Positions 46,883-56,027 of a stretch of DNA of 64,000 bases are shown here, one piece after another. Each line of letters begins with the position of its first letter. The stretch's first letter is position 1. Origin of the DNA: Yoonia maricola (GTDB lineage: Bacteria; Pseudomonadota; Alphaproteobacteria; Rhodobacterales; Rhodobacteraceae); contig NZ_PGTY01000001.1 in NCBI RefSeq assembly GCF_002797915.1, positions 1,939,494 through 2,003,493 of the forward strand, written 5' to 3'. The notes beneath the pieces were generated by a model, which worked only from the letters and a program-made list of their open reading frames with translations, was not told the DNA's origin and made no database searches. The translations under genes and the position numbers were made by a program.

Positions 46883-47632
46883 ATGACAGGCACATTGGAA
46901 TGGGACCAACCGACAGCATCACGCAACCACTTTGAATTTGTCGTCGATAGCAAGAAATACATGTACAGTTACGTTCGTAAGAACGGCTGTTCAGCCTTTA
47001 AGAAACTCATACATGGCATTTCCCCTTTTGCAGACAACGTGGAAGACGCGCACGTAGATTTGGCGTTTCTGAGGCGACACCATACCTTTGACAAGTCAAG
47101 TGATCTGAATGCCTTTGCCGCCACAATTTTTGTTTACAGAGATCCGTTTGAACGGCTCATCTCCGCCTATACGAATAAATTTGTGCAGCAAAAAGGACAG
47201 GAAGATATATTCGCCAACTACAAAAAGAAGCTTTGGCGAGATCCAAACAAGGCATCTTTTAAGAAGTTCGTTTTGTCCTATTGTCGATCAGTCGAGAACC
47301 GGGATGGGCATATCAGGGCACAATGCGATCACCTGTTGCCAATCAGATATAATGCCGTCTTCCCGCTGCATGAACTGTATGAAAATATGAAGCTGCTCAT
47401 TGATCCGGAATTGGCAGATAAATACTTCGCACGTGCGACCAACGCATCTCATGCACAACCACCTTCGGAGGACTTATGCCGTATACCAGCTTTGCAACTG
47501 CATGACACGTTCTTGAAAACCGGACGTGTTCCGAACAAGGCAGATTTCTATCGCGATGATCTGATTGCCCACTGCCGAAAAGTCTACGCGAAGGACTACG
47601 AGATGATCTCACGTATCCAGCCAACGACATGA
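46883..47632 (+). CDS. Sulfotransferase-family protein (sulfotransfer family 2-like)
   Basis: A 249-residue protein. Near residues 31-40 it has YVRKNGCSAFKK, the 5'-phosphosulfate loop of carbohydrate sulfotransferases. VYRDPFERLISAYTNKF (about 85-101) is the 3'-phosphate-binding motif with RDP and the Ser/Tyr residues. Such enzymes move sulfate from PAPS to a sugar or other hydroxyl group, often for surface polysaccharides. No signal peptide is visible. It is the only complete gene of an insertion between rpmD and rplO, is read against the ribosomal genes, and is more A+T-rich than they are, all of which suggest acquisition. Target and partners are unknown. Confidence 0.8.
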   Translation: MTGTLEWDQPTASRNHFEFVVDSKKYMYSYVRKNGCSAFKKLIHGISPFADNVEDAHVDLAFLRRHHTFDKSSDLNAFAATIFVYRDPFERLISAYTNKFVQQKGQEDIFANYKKKLWRDPNKASFKKFVLSYCRSVENRDGHIRAQCDHLLPIRYNAVFPLHELYENMKLLIDPELADKYFARATNASHAQPPSEDLCRIPALQLHDTFLKTGRVPNKADFYRDDLIAHCRKVYAKDYEMISRIQPTT

Positions 47633-47635
47633 GTC

Positions 47636-47664
47636 AAAAACGCCCCGCAGTTTCCTGCGAGGCG
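47636..47664 (-). terminator. Rho-independent terminator downstream of rpmD
   Basis: CGCCCCGCAG pairs with CTGCGAGGCG (one mismatch), and TTTTTGAC follows on the minus strand. It lies about 100 bases after the rpmD stop, and its T-run reaches the 3' end of the sulfotransferase gene. It means the spc operon transcript ends here rather than running on to rplO. Confidence 0.8.
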
Positions 47665-47713
47665 CTCAATCTAGTAAGCCGTAAGTCTGGGTGGGCTCCG
47701 CCCGTTAGCTGCT

Positions 47714-47736
47714 CAAACGCTCCATTGGAGCGTTTG
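47714..47736. repeat. 23-base perfect palindrome downstream of rpmD
   Basis: CAAACGCTCCA, then T, then TGGAGCGTTTG. It lies between rpmD and its terminator. Perfect 11-base arms suggest a mobile palindromic repeat or a hairpin that protects the mRNA end. Confidence 0.7.
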
Positions 47737-47765
47737 CAATATGCCGCTCACCCCCGACTCCCGGC

Positions 47766-47954
47766 TTAACCTTTTTCTTCGATAATCTCGACCATATGGC
47801 TGATCGAATTCACCATGCCGCGTACGGACGGTGTATCTTCCAGTTCTTTAGTACGGTTCATCTTGTTCAGGCCCAGGCCGATCAGCGTGGCACGCTGTTT
47901 GGCAGGGCGGCGGATCGGGGAACCGATCTGCTTGACGACGATTGTTTTAGCCAT
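47766..47954 (-). CDS. rpmD: Ribosomal protein L30
   Basis: A 62-residue protein: [56 protein letters not shown], the full bacterial L30 pattern. It follows rpsE by 13 bases. It is the last ribosomal gene before the sulfotransferase insertion. Confidence 0.97.
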   Translation of the reverse strand: MAKTIVVKQIGSPIRRPAKQRATLIGLGLNKMNRTKELEDTPSVRGMVNSISHMVEIIEEKG

Positions 47955-47967
47955 CTGTCAAATCTCC

Positions 47968-48546
47968 TTACGCGTCAGCTGCGGCAGGTGCTTCGGCCGC
48001 TGGGGCCTCGTCACGCTTAGGCAGAATGTCAGCAACCTTCTTGCCACGGCGCTGCGCGACGTTGCGGGGTGATTGCTCTTTGGACAGGCCATTCATAGTG
48101 GCGCGGATCATGTTGTATGGGTTCTGCGAACCGATGGACTTGGACACAACATCCTGTACACCCAACATTTCAAACACGGCACGCATTGGACCACCGGCGA
48201 TGATACCAGTACCAACAGGGGCTGTGCGCATGACCACTTTACCAGCGCCGTGACGGCCCTCGATGTCGTGGTGCAGCGTCCGGCCGTCGCGCAGTGCAAC
48301 GCGGATCATCTGGCGCTTGGCTTGCTCGGTCGCTTTGCGGATCGCCTCAGGAACTTCCTTGGCTTTACCCTTACCAAAGCCGACACGGCCTTTTTGGTCG
48401 CCAACAACAACAAGCGCGGCGAAGCCAAAGCGCTTACCGCCTTTGACTGTTTTGGAAACACGGTTGATTGCGACCAGACGGTCGGCAAACTCTGGTGCTT
48501 GCTCTTCACGGTTGCGGCCGCGGCCGCGGTTTTCACGTTCTGCCAT
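47968..48546 (-). CDS. rpsE: Ribosomal protein S5
   Basis: A 192-residue protein. The dsRNA-binding N-terminal part has [31 protein letters not shown], and [19 protein letters not shown] follows. The C-terminal [20 protein letters not shown] is an Ala-rich tail usual in this group. It takes part in decoding accuracy in the 30S subunit. Confidence 0.97.
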   Translation of the reverse strand: MAERENRGRGRNREEQAPEFADRLVAINRVSKTVKGGKRFGFAALVVVGDQKGRVGFGKGKAKEVPEAIRKATEQAKRQMIRVALRDGRTLHHDIEGRHGAGKVVMRTAPVGTGIIAGGPMRAVFEMLGVQDVVSKSIGSQNPYNMIRATMNGLSKEQSPRNVAQRRGKKVADILPKRDEAPAAEAPAAADA

Positions 48547-48648
48547 TGATGGCGTCCTTTGTTTTCATGCCCGAAGGCGTTGTCCAATCGCGGTGGGTTT
48601 CAAGCCCCCGGATCATCGAAACCGGGTCGCCCCGTTTTACATATCGCA

Positions 48649-48692
48649 GCCGGGGCACGCCCCGACCTACGTAGATCGGGGCCTACCCCGAC
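48649..48692. repeat. GTCGGGG hairpin repeat between rplR and rpsE
   Basis: CGGGG/CCCCG hairpin (48651-48664), a CCTACGTAG centre, and TCGGGG/CCCCGA hairpin (48676-48691). The gap between rplR and rpsE is unusually long (153 bases) because of this copy. Confidence 0.8.
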
Positions 48693-48699
48693 GTGTCGT

Positions 48700-49065
48700 T
48701 TAGATCTTCAAACCACCTTCACGGGCCGCATCGGCCAAAGCCTTGATCTTGCCGTGAAACAGGAAACCACCACGGTCGAAGTAAGCAACCTCTACGCCGG
48801 CTTTCTTTGCGCGCTCTGCAATTGCAGTGCCCACTTTGGAAGCGGCTTCGATGTTGTTCTTGCCGACCACGCCCAGATCTTTTTCGAGCGACGAAGCGGA
48901 CGCGAGTGTCACGCCATTCACGTCGTCGATCAGCTGGGCGCTGATGTTCTTGTTGGAGCGGTGCACCGAAAGACGCGCACGCCCTTGATTGGCTGTCACG
49001 CCCCGCAGTTTGTTCCGAACGCGCATGCGGCGCTTCAGAAACAGAGTTCTTTTGCTGTTTGCCAT
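48700..49065 (-). CDS. rplR: Ribosomal protein L18
   Basis: A 121-residue protein beginning with [38 protein letters not shown] and ending [27 protein letters not shown], the L18 pattern. It binds 5S rRNA. It follows rplF by 11 bases. Confidence 0.97.
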   Translation of the reverse strand: MANSKRTLFLKRRMRVRNKLRGVTANQGRARLSVHRSNKNISAQLIDDVNGVTLASASSLEKDLGVVGKNNIEAASKVGTAIAERAKKAGVEVAYFDRGGFLFHGKIKALADAAREGGLKI

Positions 49066-49076
49066 TGTCGCGTTCC

Positions 49077-49610
49077 TTACTTCTTCTTGCCTTCTTTGCG
49101 GAAGATGTATTCGCCCTTGTACTTGATACCTTTGCCCTTGTAGGGCTCGGGCTTACGCCAAGCACGAATATTCGCCGCAACCTGACCAACCTGCTGTTCG
49201 TCGATACCTTCGACGATGACATCCGTTGGCTTTGGCGCTGTGACTGTCACACCTTCAGGCACTTCAAAGTTGACGTCATGGGAATAGCCCAGCGACAGCT
49301 TCAATGTGTTGCCCTGCATCTGTGCGCGGTAACCAACACCCGACAGCTCAAGCTCTTTCTTGAAGCCTTCGGAAACGCCGGTGGCCAAGTTCGCAACCAT
49401 TGTGCGGCTCATGCCCCACTGCTGGCGTGCGCGCTTGGATTTGCCGCGTGGTTCGACGGTGACAACATTGCCATCAACAGAGATGGTCACATCGTCAGTC
49501 GCTTTGAAAGTCCGGGTCCCTTTGGGGCCCTTCATCTCAACGGTTTGACCTGACACCGTGGCGGTAACGCCAGAGGGCAGCTCAACCGGTTTTTTACCAA
49601 TACGAGACAT
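49077..49610 (-). CDS. rplF: Ribosomal protein L6
   Basis: A 177-residue protein starting [30 protein letters not shown] and carrying [24 protein letters not shown] near the end, both diagnostic of L6. It lies near the GTPase centre of the 50S subunit. It follows rpsH by 9 bases. Confidence 0.97.
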   Translation of the reverse strand: MSRIGKKPVELPSGVTATVSGQTVEMKGPKGTRTFKATDDVTISVDGNVVTVEPRGKSKRARQQWGMSRTMVANLATGVSEGFKKELELSGVGYRAQMQGNTLKLSLGYSHDVNFEVPEGVTVTAPKPTDVIVEGIDEQQVGQVAANIRAWRKPEPYKGKGIKYKGEYIFRKEGKKK

Positions 49611-49619
49611 GATATCCCC

Positions 49620-50012
49620 TTAGAATACAGTGCAGAGCACTTCGCCGCCAATATTGGCGCTGCGTGCTTTTGCATCCGACATCACACCCTGCGAGGTGGA
49701 GACAATCGACACACCCAGGCCTTGACGGACAGTTGGGATGTCATTGGCGCCCAGGTAAACGCGACGGCCAGGCTTGGAAACCCGCTTCACTTCGCGAATG
49801 ACAGGGTCACCCTCGTAATATTTCAGCTCAATGTTGAAAGCAGGATGGCCGTCTTTGCCGTCCTTCTTTTCATAACCGCGGATGTAGCCTTCGTCGGAAA
49901 GCACATCCAGAACCCAACCGCGCAGTTTGGACGCAGGTGTTTCCACCGACGCTTTGCCGCGCATCTGGCCGTTGCGGATACGTGTGAGCATATCACCGAT
50001 AGGATCATTCAT
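49620..50012 (-). CDS. rpsH: Ribosomal protein S8
   Basis: A 130-residue protein with [30 protein letters not shown] and the C-terminal [26 protein letters not shown]. It binds 16S rRNA early in assembly and often autoregulates the spc operon in other bacteria. Confidence 0.97.
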   Translation of the reverse strand: MNDPIGDMLTRIRNGQMRGKASVETPASKLRGWVLDVLSDEGYIRGYEKKDGKDGHPAFNIELKYYEGDPVIREVKRVSKPGRRVYLGANDIPTVRQGLGVSIVSTSQGVMSDAKARSANIGGEVLCTVF

Positions 50013-50024
50013 AATATGTGCTCC

Positions 50025-50330
50025 TTACCAGCTTGACTTGACCATGCCGGGGATTTCGCCATTGGAACCAAGGTCCCGCAGCGCGATCCGGCTGATCTTG
50101 AGTTTACGGTAATAGGCGTGTGGACGCCCGGTGAGCTGGCAACGGTTGTGCAAACGGGTCGCAGAGGAGTTACGTGGCAGTTTCGCCAGTTCAAGGGTCG
50201 CCTTGAACCGCTCCTCTACGGGAACCTCTTTGTCGTTGATGATTGCCTTCAAGGCGGCGCGCTTTTCGGCGTACTGCTTGACCAGCTTTTCACGCTTCAC
50301 TTCGCGTGCGATCATGGATTTCTTAGCCAT
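50025..50330 (-). CDS. rpsN: Ribosomal protein S14
   Basis: A 101-residue long-form S14 (no zinc-ribbon CxxC pairs). It has [23 protein letters not shown] and [43 protein letters not shown]. It lies in the 30S head. Confidence 0.97.
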   Translation of the reverse strand: MAKKSMIAREVKREKLVKQYAEKRAALKAIINDKEVPVEERFKATLELAKLPRNSSATRLHNRCQLTGRPHAYYRKLKISRIALRDLGSNGEIPGMVKSSW

Positions 50331-50343
50331 ATCTAATTTCCCC

Positions 50344-50907
50344 TCAGCTGTTGAACGGCATGTTGAAAGCTTTCAACAGTGCCTTTGCTTCAGCGTCAGT
50401 GTTCGCTGTTGTGCAGATCACGATGTCCATGCCCCAGTTCTCATCGATCTTGTCGAAGTTAATCTCTGGGAAGATCAGGTGCTCTTTGATACCGGTGGCA
50501 TAGTTGCCGCGGCCGTCGAAGGATTTGCCGGATACGCCGCGGAAGTCGCGGATACGTGGCATAGCTACCGTGATCAGACGATCAAGGAATTCAAACATAC
50601 GGTCGCCGCGCAAAGTGACCTTTGCACCAAGAGGCATGTCCTCACGAACGCGGAAACCAGCAATGGATTTCTTGGCGCGTGTTGTCATGGCCTTTTGACC
50701 AGCGATTGTTGTCAGATCTTCCTGTGCGGTTTTTGCTTTCTTGCTGTCACGGACAGCTTCTGCACCGCAGCCGATGTTCAGGACAATCTTGTCCAGCTTC
50801 GGGATCTGCATCTCGTTTTTGTAACCGAACTCTTCTTTCAGCGCACCACGGATGGTGGACTTATAAAGGTCCTTGAGACGGGGGCTATAATTTGCAGCAT
50901 CAAGCAT
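50344..50907 (-). CDS. rplE: Ribosomal protein L5
   Basis: A 187-residue protein with [21 protein letters not shown] and [28 protein letters not shown], both L5 hallmarks. It binds 5S rRNA and the P-site tRNA. It overlaps rplX by one base. Confidence 0.97.
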   Translation of the reverse strand: MLDAANYSPRLKDLYKSTIRGALKEEFGYKNEMQIPKLDKIVLNIGCGAEAVRDSKKAKTAQEDLTTIAGQKAMTTRAKKSIAGFRVREDMPLGAKVTLRGDRMFEFLDRLITVAMPRIRDFRGVSGKSFDGRGNYATGIKEHLIFPEINFDKIDENWGMDIVICTTANTDAEAKALLKAFNMPFNS

Positions 50908-51212
50908 TAGATCGCATCCCCTGTTGTCTTGGCGAAACGCACCTTGTTGTCACCATCCATACGGAAGCCAACGCGGGTTGCTTTGCCATTCTTGTCAACG
51001 ATTGCCAGGTTAGACAGTTGGATCGGCATCGCCTTTGGCGTGCGGCCACCCTGTGTTGCCTGAGATTGCTTTGTATGACGGATCGCAATGTTGATACCGT
51101 CCACGATGGCTTTGCCAGACTTAGGGTCGATGCTGGTAATCGCACCAGTCTTGCCTTTGTCCTTGCCAGTCAGAACGACGACATTGTCACCTTTACGGAG
51201 TTTCGCAGCCAT
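50907..51212 (-). CDS. rplX: Ribosomal protein L24
   Basis: A 101-residue protein. The KOW motif part is [21 protein letters not shown], followed by [16 protein letters not shown]. It starts 50S assembly. Its start and end overlap rplN and rplE by one base each. Confidence 0.97.
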   Translation of the reverse strand: MAAKLRKGDNVVVLTGKDKGKTGAITSIDPKSGKAIVDGINIAIRHTKQSQATQGGRTPKAMPIQLSNLAIVDKNGKATRVGFRMDGDNKVRFAKTTGDAI

Positions 51213-51580
51213 TACAGCACCTCCGGAGCAAGCGAGATGATTTTCATAAAGTTCTTTGCGCGCAGCTCGCGAACAACTGGGCCAAAGATACGTGTACCGA
51301 TAGGCTCGTTGTTGTTGTTGAGGATGACAGCAGCGTTGCTGTCAAAGCGGATGGCTGTACCATCGTCGCGGCGAACTTCTTTGGCGGTGCGTACGACGAC
51401 GGCCTTGCGGACGTCACCTTTCTTTACGCGACCACGTGGAATGGCCTCTTTGACCGAAACAACAATGATGTCTCCAACACTGGCGTAACGACGGTGAGAA
51501 CCACCCAGAACCTTGATGCACTGAACACGGCGTGCGCCGCTGTTGTCAGCAACATCCAGATTGGTCTGCATCTGGATCAT
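51212..51580 (-). CDS. rplN: Ribosomal protein L14
   Basis: A 122-residue protein starting [37 protein letters not shown], the L14 signature. It forms an intersubunit bridge. The 82 bases between it and rpsQ hold no gene. Confidence 0.98.
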   Translation of the reverse strand: MIQMQTNLDVADNSGARRVQCIKVLGGSHRRYASVGDIIVVSVKEAIPRGRVKKGDVRKAVVVRTAKEVRRDDGTAIRFDSNAAVILNNNNEPIGTRIFGPVVRELRAKNFMKIISLAPEVL

Positions 51581-51662
51581 TTGGTTTCCTTTTCCGACCT
51601 ATGAGCAAGTCCCGATTTCTGTCCGGGGGCCCAGGGTTTCGATTGAACCAGGTGTTACTGCC

Positions 51663-51893
51663 TTAAGAGGCAATAACCTCCCAGCGTTTCGTTTTCGACT
51701 TTGGTGCGCATTCCTGGATACGGACCTGGTCACCAACGTTGAATGCGTTCTGTTCATCGTGAGCGCGATATTTCTTCGACTTACGAATAGTTTTCTGAAG
51801 CAGCGGGTGCTTGTAACGACGCTCAACCGAAACGGTGACGGTCTGGGCGTTCTGGTTGCTTGTCACAACCCCTTGCAGGATACGCTTAGGCAT
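51663..51893 (-). CDS. rpsQ: Ribosomal protein S17
   Basis: A 76-residue protein with [48 protein letters not shown], the S17 OB-fold pattern. It binds 16S rRNA early. It starts 3 bases after the rpmC stop. Confidence 0.97.
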   Translation of the reverse strand: MPKRILQGVVTSNQNAQTVTVSVERRYKHPLLQKTIRKSKKYRAHDEQNAFNVGDQVRIQECAPKSKTKRWEVIAS

Positions 51894-51896
51894 AGA

Positions 51897-52103
51897 TTAA
51901 GCCTCCTTGGCGGCCGCTGCGGCCTTTTCGTTCAGGATTGTCTTCACTTTGGCAGCGTTGCGGCGGGCCGCACGAATGCCTGCTGTGTTTTCCAGCTGAC
52001 CAGTGGCCTGCTGAAAGCGCAGATTGAAGGATTCTTTTTTCAGGTTCACCAGCTCTTCACGGAGCTGATCGGGCGTTTTATCCCGCAGTTCATTGGCGTT
52101 CAT
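51897..52103 (-). CDS. rpmC: Ribosomal protein L29
   Basis: A 68-residue protein starting [40 protein letters not shown], clearly L29. The ATG at 52103 has AAAGGA 6 bases upstream; the longer frame to 52211 is not family-like. Usually rplP lies directly upstream, but here 3.4 kb of other genes intervene, so rpmC starts a new transcript. Confidence 0.96.
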   Translation of the reverse strand: MNANELRDKTPDQLREELVNLKKESFNLRFQQATGQLENTAGIRAARRNAAKVKTILNEKAAAAAKEA

Positions 52104-52196
52104 GCCATATTCCTTTGTCAACATCACCGGCAGGCCGCAAAAGCGTGACCCGATTCCCGGTGGAGTGGGTGTAGAAGTGGGCCGTTTAGACCCCAT

Positions 52197-52239
52197 CGCC
52201 CCACAAAGCAACCCCTTGTGGGTAAAGAGTTGCGGGGCG
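52197..52239 (-). promoter_or_regulatory. Possible alternative hairpins in the rpmC leader
   Basis: CGCCCC...GCAAC pairs with GTTGC...GGGGCG to form a long stem, while the inner CCACAA pairs with TTGTGG to form a different one. The two cannot form together. They lie about 95 bases before rpmC in the region where its new promoter should be, so they may be a leader control element. The rest of the gap to 52369 holds no gene. Confidence 0.35.
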
Positions 52240-52369
52240 TCACACAGTCAGTATGTGTAGCCCAGTTTTATCTTAGAAATGCGCCATTAGGAATGATCAT
52301 TACAGCGTTCGTTACGCAATCATCGCTCTGGCCACCCCAACACAACAGTGACGTCAGGATAGGGACATC

Positions 52370-53143
52370 TTAGAAACTATACCGCACGCCAATACTGGCC
52401 ACTGCCCCATCAATTTCTGTATCGTCGTCATCGCTTGCCACCGGCCGGCAGTCGCCACCGCCGCCGGGCTCGAGACACTGGGCACTTTCATTAAATGCAG
52501 CCCAGTCATAACCAAGCCGTGAGGTGATCGTAAAATTTTCGCTCAACTTTGCGTTTGCACCCACATAGAGGCCCGCACGCCAGCCCTCATTTTCCTTGAT
52601 ACGCAAGTTGCCGTTGGTCTCAACGACCAGTGTGTTTTCTGCGTCAACTAGCGACGCGTTTCCACCTATTGTCCATGACCACATGTCCGTCAGATACCGT
52701 TCTTGCTCAACACGCAGACCAATTTCGTGCCAATCAAAGTCGCCGCTTTCAACGGTTGCACCGCCATCGGGCACTTCAAGATTTTCGGCACCATCCATCA
52801 CAACAGTCAGAAACGGGCTAATGATCCATCGTGACTTGCCCGGGGCCAGATCACCACTTGCGATGTTGAGAGCAAGGTCAAATGACTGCAGGGGGTAATC
52901 GACGTTAAGTTCATTATTGTCTGCGCTTGATGTCAGGATGCGTTTGCCGTCCAGTTCACCATAACTAAGAGAGGCCTCAACGCCCAGCACATGCCAGCCG
53001 CGGTCCGTTTCCGCGACAATAGGCGCTTCTTCTATTGCGCCAGACAGGCCGCCCGAATGGGCCGATGTGCCAAGCCCCAAAAACATAGGCAACATGACAC
53101 AACTGATAGATGATTTTTGCAAAAGTTGAATGAATTTTCGCAC
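52370..53143 (-). CDS. Outer-membrane beta-barrel-like protein
   Basis: A 257-residue protein from a GTG at 53143. Its start RKFIQLLQKSSISCVMLPMFLGLGTSA is a signal peptide. The rest alternates polar and hydrophobic residues in strands with aromatic ends (ITSRLGYDWAAF; IGVRYSF). It ends in phenylalanine after a YSF, the usual outer-membrane assembly signal. The likely strand count is 8 to 10. The Cys pair near the C-terminus (QCLEPGGGGDCRPV) may form a disulfide in a surface loop. It has no homolog I can name. The 264 bases between it and the oxygenase gene hold the two promoters. Confidence 0.75.
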   Translation of the reverse strand: MRKFIQLLQKSSISCVMLPMFLGLGTSAHSGGLSGAIEEAPIVAETDRGWHVLGVEASLSYGELDGKRILTSSADNNELNVDYPLQSFDLALNIASGDLAPGKSRWIISPFLTVVMDGAENLEVPDGGATVESGDFDWHEIGLRVEQERYLTDMWSWTIGGNASLVDAENTLVVETNGNLRIKENEGWRAGLYVGANAKLSENFTITSRLGYDWAAFNESAQCLEPGGGGDCRPVASDDDDTEIDGAVASIGVRYSF

Positions 53144-53407
53144 TGTAGATTCCCAACCAATTGTTACCGCCACCCACGCAAAGTGTTTAAATATCGTTAA
53201 CATAGCGTCAACCTTTTTGTGAAAGAGCCGAATATTATGTGCTTTTTCACCGGTAAAGTCGCGCAAAACAAATATAGTAGCAGTGCTCTCTCGGTTGGCC
53301 GCAGATGACAACAGCGACCTAAATTGTTTGACTGGCAAAGCGTTTGGCCCGAGAATTTGGATTATGTTGGTCTCGCCCTGCCCTTTCGCTTGCGCTATGC
53401 ATAGTCC

Positions 53408-54028
53408 ATGTCCAATATCACATCCCTGTTCGCCACCCGCCTCTACCACGCCAAACTTTCTGCCTTGGGCGCAGCTCTCGACACCGACGAATTTGAGAAA
53501 TCCTGCTACGCCATCGCCCAAGACGATGAAGCGGGCCAAGACTGGTGCGAAGACAACGGCTACCCCGGCTACACCTCCTACGCCTCGCTGTCGGACCTGC
53601 CCTGGCGGTTCCCCATCTTCGCCGATCTGGTCAAGGTCCTCGACGCCCATGTCGCGGGTTTCGCCGAAGACCTGCAATTCGACCTTGGCGACAAGACACT
53701 GCAACTCGAAGACATTTGGATCAACATCCTACCCGAAGGCGGCATCCACACCGGACACATCCACCCCCATTCCGTGATCAGCGGCACAACCTACGTCGCC
53801 ATGCCCGACGGGGCGAGTGCGATTAAATTCGAAGACCCGCGGCTGGCGATGATGATGGCCGCGCCCACAAGGACGAAAGACGCGCGGGATGAGCTGCGCA
53901 CCTTCTTCTATGCGAAGCCTGCGGTGGGCGATGTGCTGCTATGGGAAAGCTGGCTGCGGCACGAGGTGCCGATGAACATGGCCGAAGACGACCGGGTGTC
54001 GGTGAGTTTTAACTATGCGTGGGGGTAA
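53408..54028 (+). CDS. 2OG-Fe(II) oxygenase-like protein (TIGR02466 family)
   Basis: A 206-residue protein. GGIHTGHIHPHSVISGTTYV holds the HxH iron site and double-stranded beta-helix start. VLLWESWLRHEVPMN gives the distal histidine, and RVSVSFNYAW the 2-oxoglutarate arginine. TIGR02466 proteins are small dioxygenase-like enzymes with no settled substrate. It is read against the ribosomal genes and forms an operon with the DUF1569-like gene. Confidence 0.82.
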   Translation: MSNITSLFATRLYHAKLSALGAALDTDEFEKSCYAIAQDDEAGQDWCEDNGYPGYTSYASLSDLPWRFPIFADLVKVLDAHVAGFAEDLQFDLGDKTLQLEDIWINILPEGGIHTGHIHPHSVISGTTYVAMPDGASAIKFEDPRLAMMMAAPTRTKDARDELRTFFYAKPAVGDVLLWESWLRHEVPMNMAEDDRVSVSFNYAWG

Positions 54029-54032
54029 CATC

Positions 54033-54458
54033 ATGCCCGATATAGATCTGGCATTCGCACGGCTGGAAGGGCTGGACCTTTCGGCCATCGAAAGCACAGG
54101 CGATTGGGGGTTGGGGCGGGTGTTCAACCACCTCGCCCAAGGGGTTGAGTTTTCAATGCACGGCTACCCGGTGCAAAAGCCCAAGCTCTTCCAGGCCACC
54201 GTCGGGACGTTGGCGTTCAAAATGTTTTCCGCACGTGGAAAGATGAAACACGGGCTAGACGAACCGATCCCCGGCGAAGTGGTCAGCGAGATCAGCGCCG
54301 AGGCAGGGCTGGAGCGGTTGTGGACGTCATTGGAGACGTTCCGCAACTTCGAAGGAAAGATGCAGCCGCACTTCGCATACGGCGGGTTGAGCAAGGCGCA
54401 ATTCGGGAAGGCACATTTGCTGCATATTGAGAACCATCTGGAAGAGGTGGGTTCGTAA
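54033..54458 (+). CDS. DUF1569-like (DinB-superfamily-like) protein
   Basis: A 141-residue protein. WGLGRVFNHLAQGVEFSMHG and the C-terminal HFAYGGLSKAQFGKAHLLHIENHLEEVG give the spaced histidines of the DUF1569/DinB helical-bundle group, which often bind a metal. ATG at 54033 is preferred, with GGGGG 8 bases upstream; an ATG at 54015 overlaps the oxygenase stop. The function is unknown. Confidence 0.7.
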   Translation: MPDIDLAFARLEGLDLSAIESTGDWGLGRVFNHLAQGVEFSMHGYPVQKPKLFQATVGTLAFKMFSARGKMKHGLDEPIPGEVVSEISAEAGLERLWTSLETFRNFEGKMQPHFAYGGLSKAQFGKAHLLHIENHLEEVGS

Positions 54459-54620
54459 AACAGGGCCTGCGCGAGAGGACGGGCTTTACCGCGATGAAGC
54501 TGTCGATCAAGACACGGACGCGTGCTCGCAATATGCGCCGGGGCATTTTGAGACCTGTCTGAAAGTCCATACGGACAAAGATGATACCGAACCGATGGTT
54601 GGGTCTCGCTGATTTGCTCT

Positions 54621-55268
54621 CTAGGTGGATTGCTTAGACTTGCTCTTATGCCCTTCAATCTGTGTGGTAACGTCAGCAATCAATTCAGCGGGCTCGGTCA
54701 TTTGATGTACCTCAATATGCCGGATACCAGCGGCGAAAAGTATCGCGCGCTTCACTTGATCACGTTCCACCGTATCGTCGCGCATCGCGTGTCCAGTACC
54801 TTGATATTCGATGGCCAAGGCCGGTCGTCCCAGTGGATCGATCACAAGAAAATCAATGCGCTTGCTGCCGTATGCAGCATAGAGAAATTGCCGTTGACGA
54901 TAACTCATGCCTTTTTGCGTCGTTTGAATAAACCCACCCATGCCAACTTCTGCGAACATCCGAAAGCCGGGTTGATTTTGCTGCAAATACCGTTCAACGG
55001 GCCGATAAACCTTTTTGAATGCTTCGGGGTTAATTGGCTTGCGCGGGCCAAACTCATTTTCTCGAATAACGCGCAGCTGGTTTTCCGGCACACGCATATC
55101 GTTTGGGTGAACTTTTTTTTGAGCGGTTTCTACGGGTTTGTTGTTGGACTGCGCTGGCTGTATCCGCGATGTATTTGGCCGGTTGCGCTGACTTTTAGTG
55201 CGCGATGACTGCCACAATATGGCAACGACTATGAGCACGATGATAAGAATTACTTCCAAAGAAATCAC
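54621..55268 (-). CDS. Membrane-anchored DUF2726 protein
   Basis: A 215-residue protein. One N-terminal helix (EVILIIVLIVVAILWQS) anchors it. The C-terminal part has RIDFLVIDPLGRPALAIEYQGTGH, then RDQVKRAILFAAGIRHIEV. This D...EYQ...K pattern is the restriction-endonuclease-like core of DUF2726. It may be a nuclease-related or purely structural protein. The 162 bases between it and the DUF1569-like gene hold nothing I recognise, and the 254 bases on its other side up to the rplP terminator probably hold its promoter. Confidence 0.75.
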   Translation of the reverse strand: MISLEVILIIVLIVVAILWQSSRTKSQRNRPNTSRIQPAQSNNKPVETAQKKVHPNDMRVPENQLRVIRENEFGPRKPINPEAFKKVYRPVERYLQQNQPGFRMFAEVGMGGFIQTTQKGMSYRQRQFLYAAYGSKRIDFLVIDPLGRPALAIEYQGTGHAMRDDTVERDQVKRAILFAAGIRHIEVHQMTEPAELIADVTTQIEGHKSKSKQST

Positions 55269-55522
55269 TCCGTTTGAAAGGATGGATTTGCAACTTTGAC
55301 GCTAGTGTATCTTGTGTATCTTCACCAAGACAAACGCGTAACGGCCAAAATAGACGATCCAGCGTGCTACTTCGAAACAGGAAACACGGCGTAAGCTATT
55401 TTAACGCGAGAGGTGGCGCCTATCTAATGAGCTCAATTTGTCTGATGCTACAAAACGTCTGAATACCTGTTTTTGTAACCACAGCGATGGCGGCGTTATC
55501 GATGTAGTTTGGTGATCTACCC

Positions 55523-55560
55523 TAAAAAAAGCCCCCACCGATCTCTCGGCAGGGGCTCTC
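55523..55560 (-). terminator. Rho-independent terminator downstream of rplP
   Basis: AGCCCC/GGGGCT with an inner CCG/CGG stem, followed on the minus strand by seven Ts. It ends the rplB-rplP transcript before the insertion. Confidence 0.85.
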
Positions 55561-55574
55561 TATTCTCACCGTTG

Positions 55575-55592
55575 GTCGGGGCCTGCCCCGAC
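55575..55592. repeat. GTCGGGG hairpin repeat (single) downstream of rplP
   Basis: GTCGGGG and CCCCGAC with a CCTG loop, a few bases after the rplP stop and before its terminator. Confidence 0.75.
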
Positions 55593-55598
55593 GCACAC

Positions 55599-56012
55599 TT
55601 ACCAATCTTCGCGAACCACGGTCCGTGTCTTGATCGGCAGCTTCATCGCAGCAAGGCGCAGGGCCTCGCGGGCGATTGTTTCGTTCACGCCGTCGATTTC
55701 GAACATCACGCGGCCGGGTTTGACCTTGCATGCCCAAAAATCGATGGAGCCCTTACCCTTACCCATACGTACTTCGACGGGCTTGGATGTCACAGGAGTG
55801 TCCGGAAAAATGCGGATCCAGACACGGCCCTGACGCTTCATGTGACGCGTCATGGCACGACGTGCGGCTTCGATCTGACGAGCTGTGATCCGCTCGGGCT
55901 CAATGGCTTTGAGGCCATATGTACCGAAGTTCAGATCAGAACCGCCTTTGGCTTCACCACGAATACGGCCTTTGTGCAGTTTCCGGTGTTTTGTACGCTT
56001 TGGCTGTAGCAT
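55599..56012 (-). CDS. rplP: Ribosomal protein L16
   Basis: A 137-residue protein with [24 protein letters not shown] and [27 protein letters not shown], both L16 hallmarks. It lies near the A-site of the 50S subunit. Its normal downstream partner rpmC is displaced by an insertion. Confidence 0.97.
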   Translation of the reverse strand: MLQPKRTKHRKLHKGRIRGEAKGGSDLNFGTYGLKAIEPERITARQIEAARRAMTRHMKRQGRVWIRIFPDTPVTSKPVEVRMGKGKGSIDFWACKVKPGRVMFEIDGVNETIAREALRLAAMKLPIKTRTVVREDW

Positions 56013-56027
56013 TTAAATCAGCTCCCC

